A stretch of DNA of 64,000 nt from the NCBI GenBank assembly GCA_015499995.1, contig JADNRV010000008.1, forward strand, positions 496,001 to 560,000, read 5' to 3'. This DNA comes from Flammula alnicola. Taxonomy: Eukaryota > Basidiomycota > Agaricomycetes > Agaricales > Strophariaceae. Positions within the stretch are counted from its first letter, which is position 1. The number at the start of each line of letters is the position of its first letter. Positions 32,331-44,431 of this stretch are shown here, in pieces. The notes under the pieces are model-generated. The model saw nothing but the letters and a program-made list of their open reading frames with translations. It did not search any database and was not told where the DNA came from. Both the position numbers and the translations under genes were made by a program.

Positions 32331-35014
32331 TAACGGCTTGGATTTATTAAACAGTGAGCCAGTGCATAATTCCCTTCTTACGTAGACAACAGACAGGATA
32401 AAATCTGATAGAACAAAATTTAGACGATTCTCTTCCACAGTCTCCGAGCCCCGTTTCAGGAATACGGAACGAGGCTTCCCGACAGCTTATAAGGGCTCAG
32501 GAAGGCTCCGAAGCTAGTCAGCATGTTGCAAGCTTTCCATTTTTCACCGTTGAAGACCAGATAGCACGCTGTTATTATTATTCCTTCAAGTTTCCATCTT
32601 TCCCAGATAGTGCATCTTATGTAGACCACTGCAGAACAAAATGCTCGCGACGGCTTATAAGGAAAGGGCCCGAACTTGTATATAGCAAGCTTTCCATTTA
32701 TCACCGTCGAAGACCATGCAGCCCGCTATTTTTAGCATTCCTTCCTATCTTTCTGTTAGGCAACTAACTACATAACGTCCGTCCACGACAAGCAAACTGA
32801 GCTGGCTCAACGACACCATATGCATTGTCCCATTCAGTGATTCAAGAAAGTGCTTTCAGCCAAAGATTTTTCCCTGCGCTTATACTTATGTCGTATTTGG
32901 AACGTGGGCGTGATTCCCAAACTCCATTCGAAGGATTCGGTGCTTTTGGAGGCATACGCAGTCGGAGTTAAGCATGTTACGATTGGGAAAGAGGCGTTTC
33001 TGCCGCGCGTAGTAAAATAATTCCGTCGCGCAAGGTGGAACGGAAGCAATCGGACGGAGACGGAAGGTCGGCACCCGCTGGCCTGCTGGCGGTGTCGACT
33101 CCGTTGCTATATACGTATATCACTGTCGGCTGGGTGTAATGTCTACAAGAGTACAACCCTAAATTTGTGGGTCTAGTCCTGCATCATGGCAGAGAAATTT
33201 TTTTTCGCCGGATTCTATGCATATGGGAAACTACAAGTTCGTAATCCATAATCACGAGCTGCGGTACATAGGCCATGGAAAGTACACACAAGAGTAATTA
33301 TAACGCAAAACATACATTCATGGCTTTATGTGTAGCGGAAGGATATCAAACCCAATAGGGAGCAGAAATCTGTAGAAATGGGAATAGTGGCGTGCCGTAT
33401 CTCGATGCCGCGGCGCACTTGTGTATAACCGCACGGCACCAGCCCTCCGAGTTGCCAAGCCCGTCGTTGGAGCGTCGTACATATGAGCGAATGCACGTAT
33501 CTGCAACTTGCAGTCTGCAAGGGTAACGGGTCATAGATGTGCCATACCGTAGCTGAGCTGACCGAGGGTAACGAACCAGCTGCAACTGGTTTCAGAGATC
33601 GGGCTTCGTCTATGTATACCGTATACACGGCTGGCCCTTCAATTGAGTGATTCTTGAGTTTCGGAAATTCCGCCATGGTTGAGTCCGAATTTTGAGTTGT
33701 GTTTGAATTTTGGTTGAATAAATTTCAAAAAGTGATCACCGAGTTTTGGTTGAGTTGCCGTTCATGTTTCGTGCATCAATCAGAATATATGAACATTTTT
33801 TGAGTGAGTTTTCGGTATTTTGTTCAACAACACCGGTCGCGGTTTTGACCCGGTCGTCCAGACGATTTCACGCACCATCAAGCCGTATTTTGGATTGTTT
33901 ACTTTTGATAACAACGCCGAATTTTCATGTTCAAGTTGCTTCCCACCTCTCTCTCAACCCCACCACCTCCTCATGATCAGCGACGGTGCCAATCCCTTAT
34001 CCCTCTCTACATCGAGTCCTTTTCTGTCACATGATGTTGATCATGAAAACTCTCCGTGATTGTTTGTGCACAGTCAAATTTCCATGTTGTTGGAAACCAC
34101 GTTGAGTGGCACGGAGCAGCTCCTGTATTTTGTGACATTTGTGTGTTTGTCCTTTCCTCCCTCTCCCTGTCCTGCACATTTTCACCTAGAAGTATTAAAG
34201 TTGGTGCGTTCTCTGCCCTCACTACTCCTTCACTGTCGGGTCTTTCTTACCATCCGCCGCAAGTTGCCTTGGCTTCGAAGTCCATCATGCGGTTGCAATC
34301 TGTATCATTCAAGCAGCCAGCAACTGCCTTCGTTACTTCAAGAGCCTTCGTTCTCGTGTTACGATGGATCCTTGGGGTTGGGACCAGAGGGGGAGATTCG
34401 GTTGTTTTCGCGCTTGTCCTCTTTCACTTCGCCAAGCTGTTGCCGCTGATTACCATGTACATTTGATGTACATTATATCAAGTCTGCTAGTCAATTCATT
34501 TCTCTTCATCCTATTCAGATGTGCTAGTAGTAAGGGAAAAATTGAAAGTGGCGGAGCCGTATTAGCAAGCCGATGGATTTCTGCACGGTGCACCTAGGTT
34601 GCACGGAGAATGTTTGAACGCTGTGCAAGTAAATTTGCACGCAACTTAAAGTTTGGCGTGATAAACGAAACCCGGTGAATTAGACTTTCAGGAAATTTCA
34701 AATTCTGTTTGCACAAAACTCATCCGTCACAAAATCTAGTTTTTTTCAATAGAGTGACCCGGCTGTGTATGTACGTTATGTTGCTCGGAGTGCTGTGTAT
34801 ATCGATTTTCCGTCGGACGGCTGCTAACACGCGCACATGGAAAGCGATCGACAAAGGGCCTGATCGACCGGTTCCGTTTCCGAGCATGCGCACTCTCTCT
34901 CCGTCGTCGACTCGTGAGTCCGAAGGGTCGTGGGTTGGCTTTCATGAGCCTCCATCGGCACGACCCTCCTGGGAGCTCCTGAGAGATAGAAGAGCGCAAA
35001 AGGGTCTGCAAGGG
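32331..35014. other. Gene-poor region with degenerate repeats
   Basis: About 2.7 kb without a supported gene. The open frames at about 33326-33676 (-) and 34056-34466 (+) resemble nothing and lack splice or family support. A partial tandem duplication is listed separately. The remainder looks like decayed accessory DNA. Confidence 0.45.
32440..32760. repeat. Imperfect tandem duplication, about 160-bp unit
   Basis: Two diverged direct copies share blocks in the same order: gacggcttataagg-like, then agcaagctttccattt, caccgt(t/c)gaagacca and attccttc. The first copy is about 32475-32585, the second about 32645-32745. Confidence 0.7.
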
Positions 35015-35022
35015 CCCATAAT

Positions 35023-35745
35023 TAGTGTTGTCCCCGGAGCGAGGTGGCCTCGAGGTACACTTCGCCTCGCCTCGAAAATGGACCACCTCGGACCACCTCG
35101 TTGACAACGAGTTGGTTCGAGGTCACTTCGACGAGGTGCATCAAATCAGACACGTGACGCCGCTGGGCGTCCAGGCTTTGCGTACGCTCGCAACGCTCCA
35201 TGCTCTCTCCCTTTATTTTCGCCATTATTTTGAATGTGATACATGAAGAAGTAGTATGAAAATAATATTCTCATGTTTTCTTCTTTTTGGAGCAGAACAC
35301 CCCCACGCCGTTTTATGTAAGGCATGAAATGCCGCCTAGTGAAGGCCATCAGGTAGAAAATCTCACTAGTATGGGTCGACATGTGTTCAGATATCTTGGA
35401 AAATGGTTCCAGTATATTATAAGTAGCAAATTTCAACGAAATCTATAGAGGCACACTTTTTTTCTTGTGGATAGCTTCAACAAGTAATTTCTACGGCAAA
35501 TGTAGTATGTTTATCAGGGTTTATCATATCTAATCGCTTTGGGTCGCGTGCCTGTTGGGGTCAGTTCAGATCAGACCAGTTTCTCAGCCCGATTTTTCTG
35601 ATCATCCCATTGGCTGAAGCTTTGATGGCGGGGAACACCGACCTCGTCGAGGTACCTCGAGGTGCACTTCGTGTCACCTCGTTCTCGTCGAGTTGGTTCG
35701 AAGTGTCACCTCGCCTCGCCTCACCTCACCTCGGGGACAACACTA
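35023..35745. mobile_element. Non-autonomous hAT-type DNA transposon (MITE), 723 bp
   Basis: Ends are inverted repeats TAGTGTTGTCCCCG and CGGGGACAACACTA. They are flanked by perfect 8-bp direct repeats CCCATAAT at 35015-35022 and 35746-35753. An 8-bp target duplication and a TAG-starting terminal repeat are hAT hallmarks. Subterminal regions are packed with CCTCG/CGAGG repeats on both sides. There is no transposase frame, so it would depend on an enzyme supplied elsewhere. Confidence 0.88.
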
Positions 35746-35753
35746 CCCATAAT

Positions 35754-36541
35754 GTAGCTGCCAATGATAATGATGAGTGCGCAACAGTTTGCATGGCTAA
35801 CTACAGCTAACTACCCATGTAGTGCCGTCAACTCGATCCCCCGGCGTCGATCTCTCCCGATCCCCGAGAGCAAGCCAAGGCCAGGGCCTCGATCTGTAAA
35901 ATAAAATCTCACAAGGCTGGCCGATCGTATGACATTTTTTGCCTTAGAACTGCGTAGGCGCCGAGTGTCTGGCAGAATTTTATGTAGGCCATCAGAGTCT
36001 GGAGAGAGCTGGAAAGGTCTGGAGGTGTACATAGGAAATAAGCAAGTAAGTCGAATACATAAGTCAACAGTTGAACTATATGTACTCAAACTATACTCAG
36101 ACTGTAGGCGCTGAGCGCTGAGCGCTGAGCACTAACACCAAAATACCACGTTGCATGTTGGTTCCTTCCATGCCGAAATTTACATCAACAGCATCAAGAC
36201 TGCATTCGTTGGTAAACGATTATGACATTATACTTCCAATAGTGAGCTGTAGTTGTGGTAGTTACATTCTGCGTATGTGCTACGACATGGCATGACCCGA
36301 GGCGATTTTGATCATGGGGTAGTAGATAGAAAGAAAAAAGAGGACGAAAATTATCGAGCGAGTCGTGCGTAATGCGTAATGCGATGGTGGAAAAACAAGA
36401 GATGGGATGTATAGTTGTGCGAGGAAGAACGTGGACTGGATGACCGTAAAATGCAGATAGAGAGAGAGAGAGAACCCGAGTAAAAAGAAAATATCCAGAA
36501 AACCCAAACAAAAAGAAAGAAAAAACCAAGGCCCACAGGCA
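35754..36541. other. Intergenic, 3' flank of the arrestin gene
   Basis: No gene seen. A short repeat of GAGCGCT stands at 36107-36130, and an (AG)n run lies at about 36456-36474. The last few hundred bases should be the arrestin 3' UTR. Confidence 0.4.
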
Positions 36542-39500
36542 CTACCGCCTCGCCGCCCCCCGGCCTCTAACACGCATTCTCACACCCTCGTCCTCATCAT
36601 CTTCTGCCAGAGCTCGTAGTTGCGACGGCGGCGGGACCGACATCCCCCCACCCCCCACCTCAAAACTCTCAACGCGCTCCAAAATCCCCCTCCCCTCCCC
36701 CACCCCCTCTTCCCCAAAACCCTCTTCCCCTCCTCCCTCACCATCACCATCACCCTCATGATCATGCGACTCCAAATCGTGCGCGCCCCTCCTCCTCCCC
36801 TCCCGCGCGGCCTCCTCATAACTCGGCAGCCCGCGCATGCTGCTCAGCGGCGGCACGCCCCCGATGAACCCGCGCGCCGCGATGGAGTAGTCCGGCACCT
36901 CCGTGAGCACGCGGTGCAGGAGGAGCGGGCCGGTGAGCGTGGCGGAGTTGGGGGAGGCGAGGAGGGATTGGATGGATTGCGGGGGGTGCGGGGGGTAAGG
37001 GGTGGGCGTGGCGGTTGTTGCTGGGGTGGGCGAGGGTGAGGGCGAGGGCGAGGGGGTTGGGGGTTGGGATGATGAGGGTTGGGTGGTGGTGGTGGTGGTG
37101 GGATGCGATGATGAGGTTGTATGCGGAGACATGAGCGCGGACGTCGATGCCGAGCTTGCAGTTGCGCCCTCGTGGTGCTGGTGGTTGTGCTGGTTGTGGT
37201 TGTTGTGGTTGTTGTTATAAGACAAAAGCCCAGCAACAGCAGACGAGGACGTCGAGTGCACGAGATGCGCGTGTGCATGCGCGGCGTCAGACGCATACGC
37301 CTCATCGTTCAAATTAACATTATTGCCCATCCCCTCCGCCACCGCCGCCGTCGTCGCAAGCGAGAACGAGCTCTGCGCCGCACTCGGCGGCCCCGAACTC
37401 AACGGCGACTCTCTCACACCCGGACCCGGACTCTCATGCCCACCCCCACCATACCAACTATGATGCCCCGCCAGCGCCGTGAACGGCTTCATCGTCGCCT
37501 TGAACAAGCCCTGCAGCCCCCTTACGCCATGCGCATGCGCAGCGTGTCCATGGACAGTCGACGCGCTAGATGTGCTAGTGAGACTGCTCGACACGGAGCC
37601 AGGCGGGGAGGACGGAAGGAGGTCGTACCCATACCCGTGTTGCTGCCCGCCGCCCGAGCCCGACCCCGCGCTGCCGCCACTACCACCGCTCGCGATGCTC
37701 ACAGCCGAGGACGCCGCGGCCGCGCTGTGGGGCGCATGACCCCCAAACGTCGGCGACGCAGGCCTCGATGCGTTGTTACTACTACTCCCAACACCACCGC
37801 GCTCCAAGCTCCCCGCGCGACTCCCCGCACGACTCCCCCACCTACTCCCACCCCGGCTGTTCCCACCCGCCGCTGGAGCTGGGGCGACGTGATGTGGGGG
37901 CGGCGTGTGCACACCTCCTGCGTACGTTGGTGCCGCGGCATACCCCAACCGCCTCAGCGGCTCATCGCTCAGACTCAACAAAAGCTCCGAGTTGACGAGG
38001 TCGAGCGGGGGCGGCGTGTGGCTGCTGTAGCCACCATCATGTGGGAGGTGCTTCAGGTGGGCGTGGGCAGGGGTACTAAAGCCCGAGCGCGAGGCGCGCG
38101 AATACGGTTTGGCAAAGTGGTCCAGATGATGCTCAGCACTGTCCGACGACCCCGTCGATGTCGTCTCCACCCCACCCACGCCGGCTCCAGCTTCGTCTCC
38201 ACCCCCGCCCATACCAGCGGCCATATCCCTCCTGCCCACCCACGGGTTCGACACGCGCACCGTGACAGCCTCGGGGAGGAACATATTCGCAACACGATCC
38301 CGCACATGCGCGTTATAGCTCGGCAACTCCCTGTCCCCACCTCCACCCTCTCCACTACCTCCTCCATTACCACCACCACCACCACTACCTCCTCCTCCGT
38401 TACCTCTATCACCCCCCTCACCCCCATCCCCATCATCTCCACCACCCCCCCTCCGCCTCCCCCCCTCCGCCTCCGCCAAAAAGCCCCACTCCTCCCCGCG
38501 CCCCACCGGCAGCCCGACACTGCCCATCATAAGCCTCCGCGTCGGCACGCTTATACCCCTCGCCTCCTCCAACAGCCTTCCATCAAGTATACTTATAGGC
38601 AAGGAACACCGCAGCTCGGACGTGTGCCCGTCGCGGTTGCGGATGAAGATGGACCAGCGGATGCGGTGCGTCACTGTGATGGGCTCGAGGGCGTGCGAGG
38701 GGGTTATGAGGTTTGGTTGGGGGGTGAAAGGCGACATCAAAGGCGAGGAGGGCGCGAAGGGCGACTGGGCGGCGTCGTTGGACGACGACGACGACGAGGG
38801 TGGTGCGAACGCGAACCCGGTGGGCGACGTCGCGTGGGATGGCGTTGTGGGCACGGACGAGGGAGGTGGCGATGAGGGCGGGATGAGGAGCTTGATGTAC
38901 GTCACGACCTCGTGGTTCTCGAACTCGTCTTCGTCTGTCGCGTTGTGCTCCGCGTCGCCTGCATGATCCGCGTCATGGTGTTGGTGGTGGTCCGCAGAAC
39001 TCGAAGACGAGCCTGCAATGCCCAAAACATTCCTATGCCCCAGGGGCGACGCCGGCCTCGACGCCGGCCTCGAGTTCGGCCGGGTCGCAGACGGAGACGC
39101 ATACACAAACCCAGCGGGCAACCTCGGTCTCTCCGGCGCCAAATCCACCTCCACCGCCCTTCCGCCCACAATCTCATGCCGGACACTACACACCACCCTC
39201 GTGTCGTCCTGCGCGCCGCTCCGCGCATACACCTTGGTCGTCTCATACAAGGAACTGACGATACTCGATACCCTGACGCCCTTGGCGAGGGGGCTGAACT
39301 TGAGCACCGCGGCGAGGGTGTCGCCCGCGGCCCAGGCCTTGTGGGGGAGCATGATGGCGTACATGAGTTTATCGGGCCAGGTGTTCTCGATCTCGAGGGT
39401 CTGCTGGTACTCGAGGGCCTCGTGGGTGAAGGAGCGGAGGATGTGGACGGGGGCGATGGCGTGGAGGTTGTGGGAGAGGCCTGTGCGGAGGGCGACGGCG

Positions 39501-40217
39501 CGGAGTTTGTAGGCCACGGATGCGCCGCCGAGGGCGTTTGTGGATATGGAGGAGGGGAGGGAGCCGCTGATGTTGAGGGAGAAGGGGAAGAAGTGGCGGC
39601 CGGCTTTGAGGGTGCGCGAGTGCCGCTTGTCGCCCTCGAGGAAGGACCAGTCGTGGCTGCACACGATGTAGCTGATGAAGGTGCCGCTGTTGATCAGCCT
39701 ATGAATGTCACATGTTAGTGGGGGTCGGTGACTCGAGGATAGCGAAGTAAAAAAAGAAAACTCACGATTCGGACGCAGGCATGGGGATCTTGGCTTTGCC
39801 TCTGAACTGAAGCGTGATCTCCTTGATGCTCGTGGACTCGGTGAGGTGGAGTGCGACATGTCCGCTCAGCGTCGTGGGCTCGACATCGGGGCCTGTGCCT
39901 TTGAGGGTGAGGTACTGCGAGTCGAGGATGATGTCTAGGTGCGCCTTGGTGTTGCCCATCGTGGTGGCAGTGGTGGGGACGAGGGACGAGAAGGTGTATG
40001 GGTTTGATTCGCCTGCACCCCAGATGGTATGCTCTACGTGTGTATGTGAGGACGTGGATGGAGAGATGTGTAGTGGTGGTGGTGGCGGCGGTGGGTTGGC
40101 GTGTGGATTGGTCGCCGGGTTAGAGACGTGGGGGAGGTGAAACCCGAGGTGAAAAGGAGACGAGCTCGAAGGCAGGTCTTCCTGGGTATTGGTATTCGTT
40201 GAAGAAGGGAAAGTCAT
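36542..40217 (-). CDS. Alpha-arrestin (ART-like trafficking adaptor)
   Basis: Alpha-arrestins bring Rsp5/Nedd4-type ubiquitin ligases to membrane transporters to trigger endocytosis. The join complement(36542..39698, 39766..40217) uses one GT-AG intron and gives 1202 aa. An arrestin-N fold reads SGHVALHLTESTSIKEITLQ and SLIN..FISYIVCSHDWSF; the arrestin-C part begins DKLMYAIMLPHKAWAAGD. The second half is largely low-complexity: long Gly, Ser, His and Pro runs, for instance a Gly/Asp/Glu stretch around 38380-38470. Two LPSY motifs (ELPSYNA and GLPSYEEA) are likely WW-domain ligase docking sites. High GC (third-position C/G) produces long antisense open frames, which are shadows. The start at 40217 is the first ATG of the frame. 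Confidence 0.88.
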
Positions 40218-43200
40218 GTTGAACAGAGGGCCTGTTAAAGTACTGTCGCAACAACGGCTTGTGGTAGGTGAAAGTAGACCCGAAGCTAATGGGACTGTAT
40301 CATACCTAGATCCTATCTCGATCGCTACCTTTGCCGATCACTCTTGTTACGGCACGGCTTGCCGCATCTGCTTTCACCCGGCCCAACCTACCGACTTGCA
40401 GCGCGACTTGGTTTGTCCGGCTCGTACCGGTACCCGACCTATATCTTATCATCGAGCAATAATTGCCTATCCCTTGGTTGATAGCAACGCACCGCACACC
40501 CTCCAGGGTCCTTCATGTTTTATCACCACCGTCTGCCACCATCCACGGAGATCGCAGAAAACTTTCCGATAAAACACGAGAAAAACATTGCAATGCTATT
40601 GGACAACAAGCAACCCCGTCGAGATGAGCCGGTCGCCGCCGCTGAATCAGCATCAACGTTCATTTCCTTCCTCCTCCGCCCTCACCCCGAGCGCGTCCTC
40701 TCGTCCACCACTCGTGAGCTAGTTACATAACCCGAGTCCGATTCCGATTCGACCACGTCCCTTCATTCTCCCGTGGTTCGTCATCTGCACGAACATCTGC
40801 CATATGAGCACACCGCGCAGTACATCGTAAAGCCCACCTAAATACGCGCAGCCGGCGCTCTACGCGCTTCTTTCATCGTCGTTATATTTACTACCTCTAC
40901 CTGTGCTCTGGACACTTGTCCTGTTGACAAGGAGAGGGATCGACACCGAGTCGCTCACTGCCCCACACCACCTGATCCTCTCATCATCGCCTGCCATTAA
41001 CCCCACATTCCCCCCGAGGCATCCCCGAGGACTCGTGAACCCTACTTGACTCATCCTCAGCTTCATCATCAATTCAAATTGAATGGAAACACTTGCAATA
41101 CGATGCTCGACTGCCGTACTTATGATGCAAGACGCACAAGATGAAAGTTTAGTTCCGCGCGTCGGTGTTAACGCGCCCTGCTTAGTGTTACCTTGGACCG
41201 CGATGGATCGAAATTGGTTGGCATCCTCGTAATGCACACACTTACATACATACAATAGCCCGTAAGCTGATAAATCCTCCCTCCCCTCCCCGTCCAAACC
41301 AAAGCCAAGAATTCTTGTTCCTACTATTCATCAATAATCGTCTCCTCTAGATGTGTTGATTTCAAAGCCAGTCTTCCCAGTTCATCGTGATTTCCAAGGT
41401 TCATCTCATCTCCATTTCGCCTGAACCTCGAGCTCCTTCGTGAACCATCGACGTCACACACCCACGTACCCACGCACGTATTGGATCCCACCGGCAATAC
41501 CTCCCCGGTGGACGTGCAAGAGCGTGTTTTCGAATAATTTTTGGGCGCTCGTTCTGCTTCAGTCAGGGCTGCGATGATACTTCCTCCTATATATCCGGGC
41601 GCTCGGGATCCGGATATGTAGGACTCCCTTTGCCGGTGGCCATAGTGTGCGCTTATTCACTATGACATACAGTAGCATACGCCTGAAGTAAGTATTCTCT
41701 GCGTTCTGGGTTCTGCGATTCGTTTCCGGATATCGATGTCGTCATGGACCGAGCTTGAATGAATACTCAAGCTACTCAATCCATTCACTTCAAGCTGGTG
41801 TGCTCTTGCTTTGAAGGATGCTGCTCCTTGCACTACCGTCACTCATCCTCATCCTTCAAGTAATTATTTGGACATCGACGACTGCTCACATGCAAAAAAC
41901 CTATTTTCACCCTCATATACTTAGCCATATGCAAGTAGTACCCGGGAATCGCACCTGATTCTGACTTTTGACTTTTTGTTGATATCGACGAGTAGCTACC
42001 TTGTCCTAATAGTAATACTATTTGACTAACGGGGCCCGTCGACGGTCGCCTAATTAACGTATAACATCCGCGTTTGTCTCTTGAGCGTGGGTCTCCAAAG
42101 ATTTCCGAGTCGCTCTCGGAGGAGCCTGGAGGAACTCCCGGCAATATATGCATGCATACCCGGTCCTGTGGCAAGAATAGTGAGTTTTGTTGGCCCTCAG
42201 GCTTTTCACGGTTCGTCTCCCATCCTCTGAGCTCTCGCGTCCTATCTCTCTATCTCCGCTGGTACATACTGTATATGTGCGTTTGTAAAATTGTGGGAGT
42301 GCCACTTGGCGGATTTGAGCCGAAGCCTCTGGTTCGACCTGGAACGCACTGCTCAGGTCGACAGTACTAGAGCTCGGATGCGGACTTGGATTGCTTAGAA
42401 TCCAATCCAGTCCAATCGACTCGGCTCGCCACGAGTCGCGATGGGAAATTTACATGTAAAAGATTTATAGCTATGCATGCATAGTAAAAGGTTCTGGATC
42501 CCGAGATGGGAGATGGAAGATGAAAGATGGAAGATGGAAGATGGAACTCAAGGTCTAACGAGAAATTGATACGAAAATAGGACTCGGAAGAACTTGAAGC
42601 AAGGAAGGACTGTCTTTACGGTCTCTCCGGTTCCTTTTAAATATTAGAAGATTTTCAGGGCTATTGTACCCATTGTACCTACTGTATGTAGTAGCATCTT
42701 CGAAGCACATGGGAGATAAAACGAAAGAATGCGAGGGATTCGATCCGATTATGATCGAAGCCGGCGGGAGCAGATGCGAGAAGCGTTATTGTCAATTGGT
42801 GCACAGTGGGGCGCTCGGGCTATTTACTTGCTTATAAAGAGGGTTTGGGCAATCTCTGTTCGGGATTACATATAATCTTCCGTGAAAATTGTCATGGATT
42901 TTATTTATGCAAGACGTACTACTTTTTTAGAGTCCAAGTCCTACTGGTAAATTCCGAAATTCCTAGTATGTACCTTTTTTCGATGCCCGGATGTCCTCCA
43001 TTTGATCACGTTTCGCCGTACGCGATAAAAATAACTTGAAGATATCCAGCGATGGTTTTTCTTGTCCAGCTGGAGTCTACAAGTTGACTCGTCAGTCGCA
43101 GTCGCTATATCTTCGGAGAAACCTCTCCGACACATACGCGTCTAAATATATTAATCGGGTGGGTGTCTCTGCAGATCTTTTTTCTAGGACTGGTCCGGTG

Positions 43201-44275
43201 CACTGCTCAATATCCGTGGCAGTGTTTGAGGCAGACACGACACGACCGTGGCATGCCAACCGTAGATACATACACCGGGGCAACTTGGGCCAGGAAAATT
43301 CTGCGTAGAGTTTCGCCGGACGTCGACCTTTGGTTCAACTGCATTCAAGTTCAAGTTCTTGTACAAGCTTGTGAAGACTTTCCGCCTCCGATACGCGTTA
43401 TTCGCTCATCGGAGAAACTCTGCGAAAACTAGCTAAGTTTTTAATCGCGCTGTGGGATGGTTTGATGACGTCGGTGGTTATTGACATTGCAACCTGCCTC
43501 CAAGAAGAGGTACGTGCGTCGTAGGATTGCACCGTTCCGACCGTTGGGAGCCTGAGTGTGTTCAATTGTGATAGCATGAACGTGCCTTCAGCTGACGATT
43601 GTGCGCCCTCCATTCCTAGATAACGAGTTCCCAGATAACGAAAATATCATCTTCCATTGAACAAAAAACTTCTCAAGTCTGAAATATCATAGCCATAGAT
43701 GCTGGCATAGGTTTGTAGGCTTCGCACATGCTTCGGCATAATAGGCCCGGACAATAAATGACTCGAAGAGCCCATTCGATCGACTTCTGAAACTGAAGCA
43801 CTTTTGCAGTGCACCATATGCGTGCATGCGTATGTACAGTAATATTATGGGGGTCTAGGTCAAGTTAGGCGATTCTCATTCCCACTCTGATAACAAGTGC
43901 TGGCTATGTCCGATAGCATTCGCCTGAAATTTTTAATGTGTTCAAAGCCAGCATTGGTGCCGTTCCTTCCAAGGTCCAAATTGGAGTACAAATTTAGTAC
44001 GACCCTAGGTGCGTTCGATACGACTTGAGCTTTCCCGCTGTTTTATCCGAGGAAGCAACTTAATTTATGTAAGTGCAGAACAAGATGGAAGCTGTCGACA
44101 AAATTACTACCCGGAAGCGCTCAGACAGCAGAACTTAAGGGAGCCGATGACTCTAGGGCATATATAAGCCTGTTCTCTTAGGCGCTTCATAAGTAGCTAC
44201 AACTTGATTGGGTCGAAATTTACGCACTGACCAGGTTCAGACCTGTTCATGCTAACTCGGTGGTATACTGTACCT
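40218..44275. other. About 4 kb without a supported gene
   Basis: The left end should hold the arrestin promoter. Open frames at 40189-40572 (+) and 40860-41297 (-) have no recognisable motifs and are probably chance. A microsatellite is listed separately. No terminal repeats could be paired. Confidence 0.4.
42504..42546. repeat. Microsatellite, AGATGGA-type units
   Basis: Six or so slightly varied copies of agatgga/agatgaa stand head to tail. Read directly. Confidence 0.85.
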
Positions 44276-44361
44276 TATAAGCGCGGGCAACCACGTGCAC
44301 GACGCCACTATTTCTATTTCAAATAGTGTTTCCCTGCTCAAGCTTTTACATCCGTTGGCGG
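44276..44361 (-). repeat. Short duplicated segment, right copy
   Basis: Reverse complement of 31249-31344 with small indels. It lies about 70 bp outside the end of the right ATPase arm (44432). Confidence 0.8.
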
Positions 44362-44431
44362 CCTTGTCCGACACTCGACTTGGTACGTAGCCGAGACAGC
44401 CACATACATGAGTCAGCGGTGAGTATTATAT

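Noticed and set aside
33326..33676. 116-aa minus-strand open frame
   Set aside because: No motif, no splice partner, and it lies in decayed repeat-like DNA.
37121..38875. 584-aa plus-strand open frame opposite the arrestin gene
   Set aside because: Arg-rich, low-complexity shadow of the GC-rich arrestin exon; no motif or splice support.
40860..41297. 145-aa minus-strand open frame upstream of arrestin
   Set aside because: No recognisable motif, no neighbouring exon, composition unlike genes here.
42310..42365. Possible tRNA T-loop (ggttcgacctgg)
   Set aside because: No acceptor stem, A-box or cloverleaf partner sequences could be paired around it.
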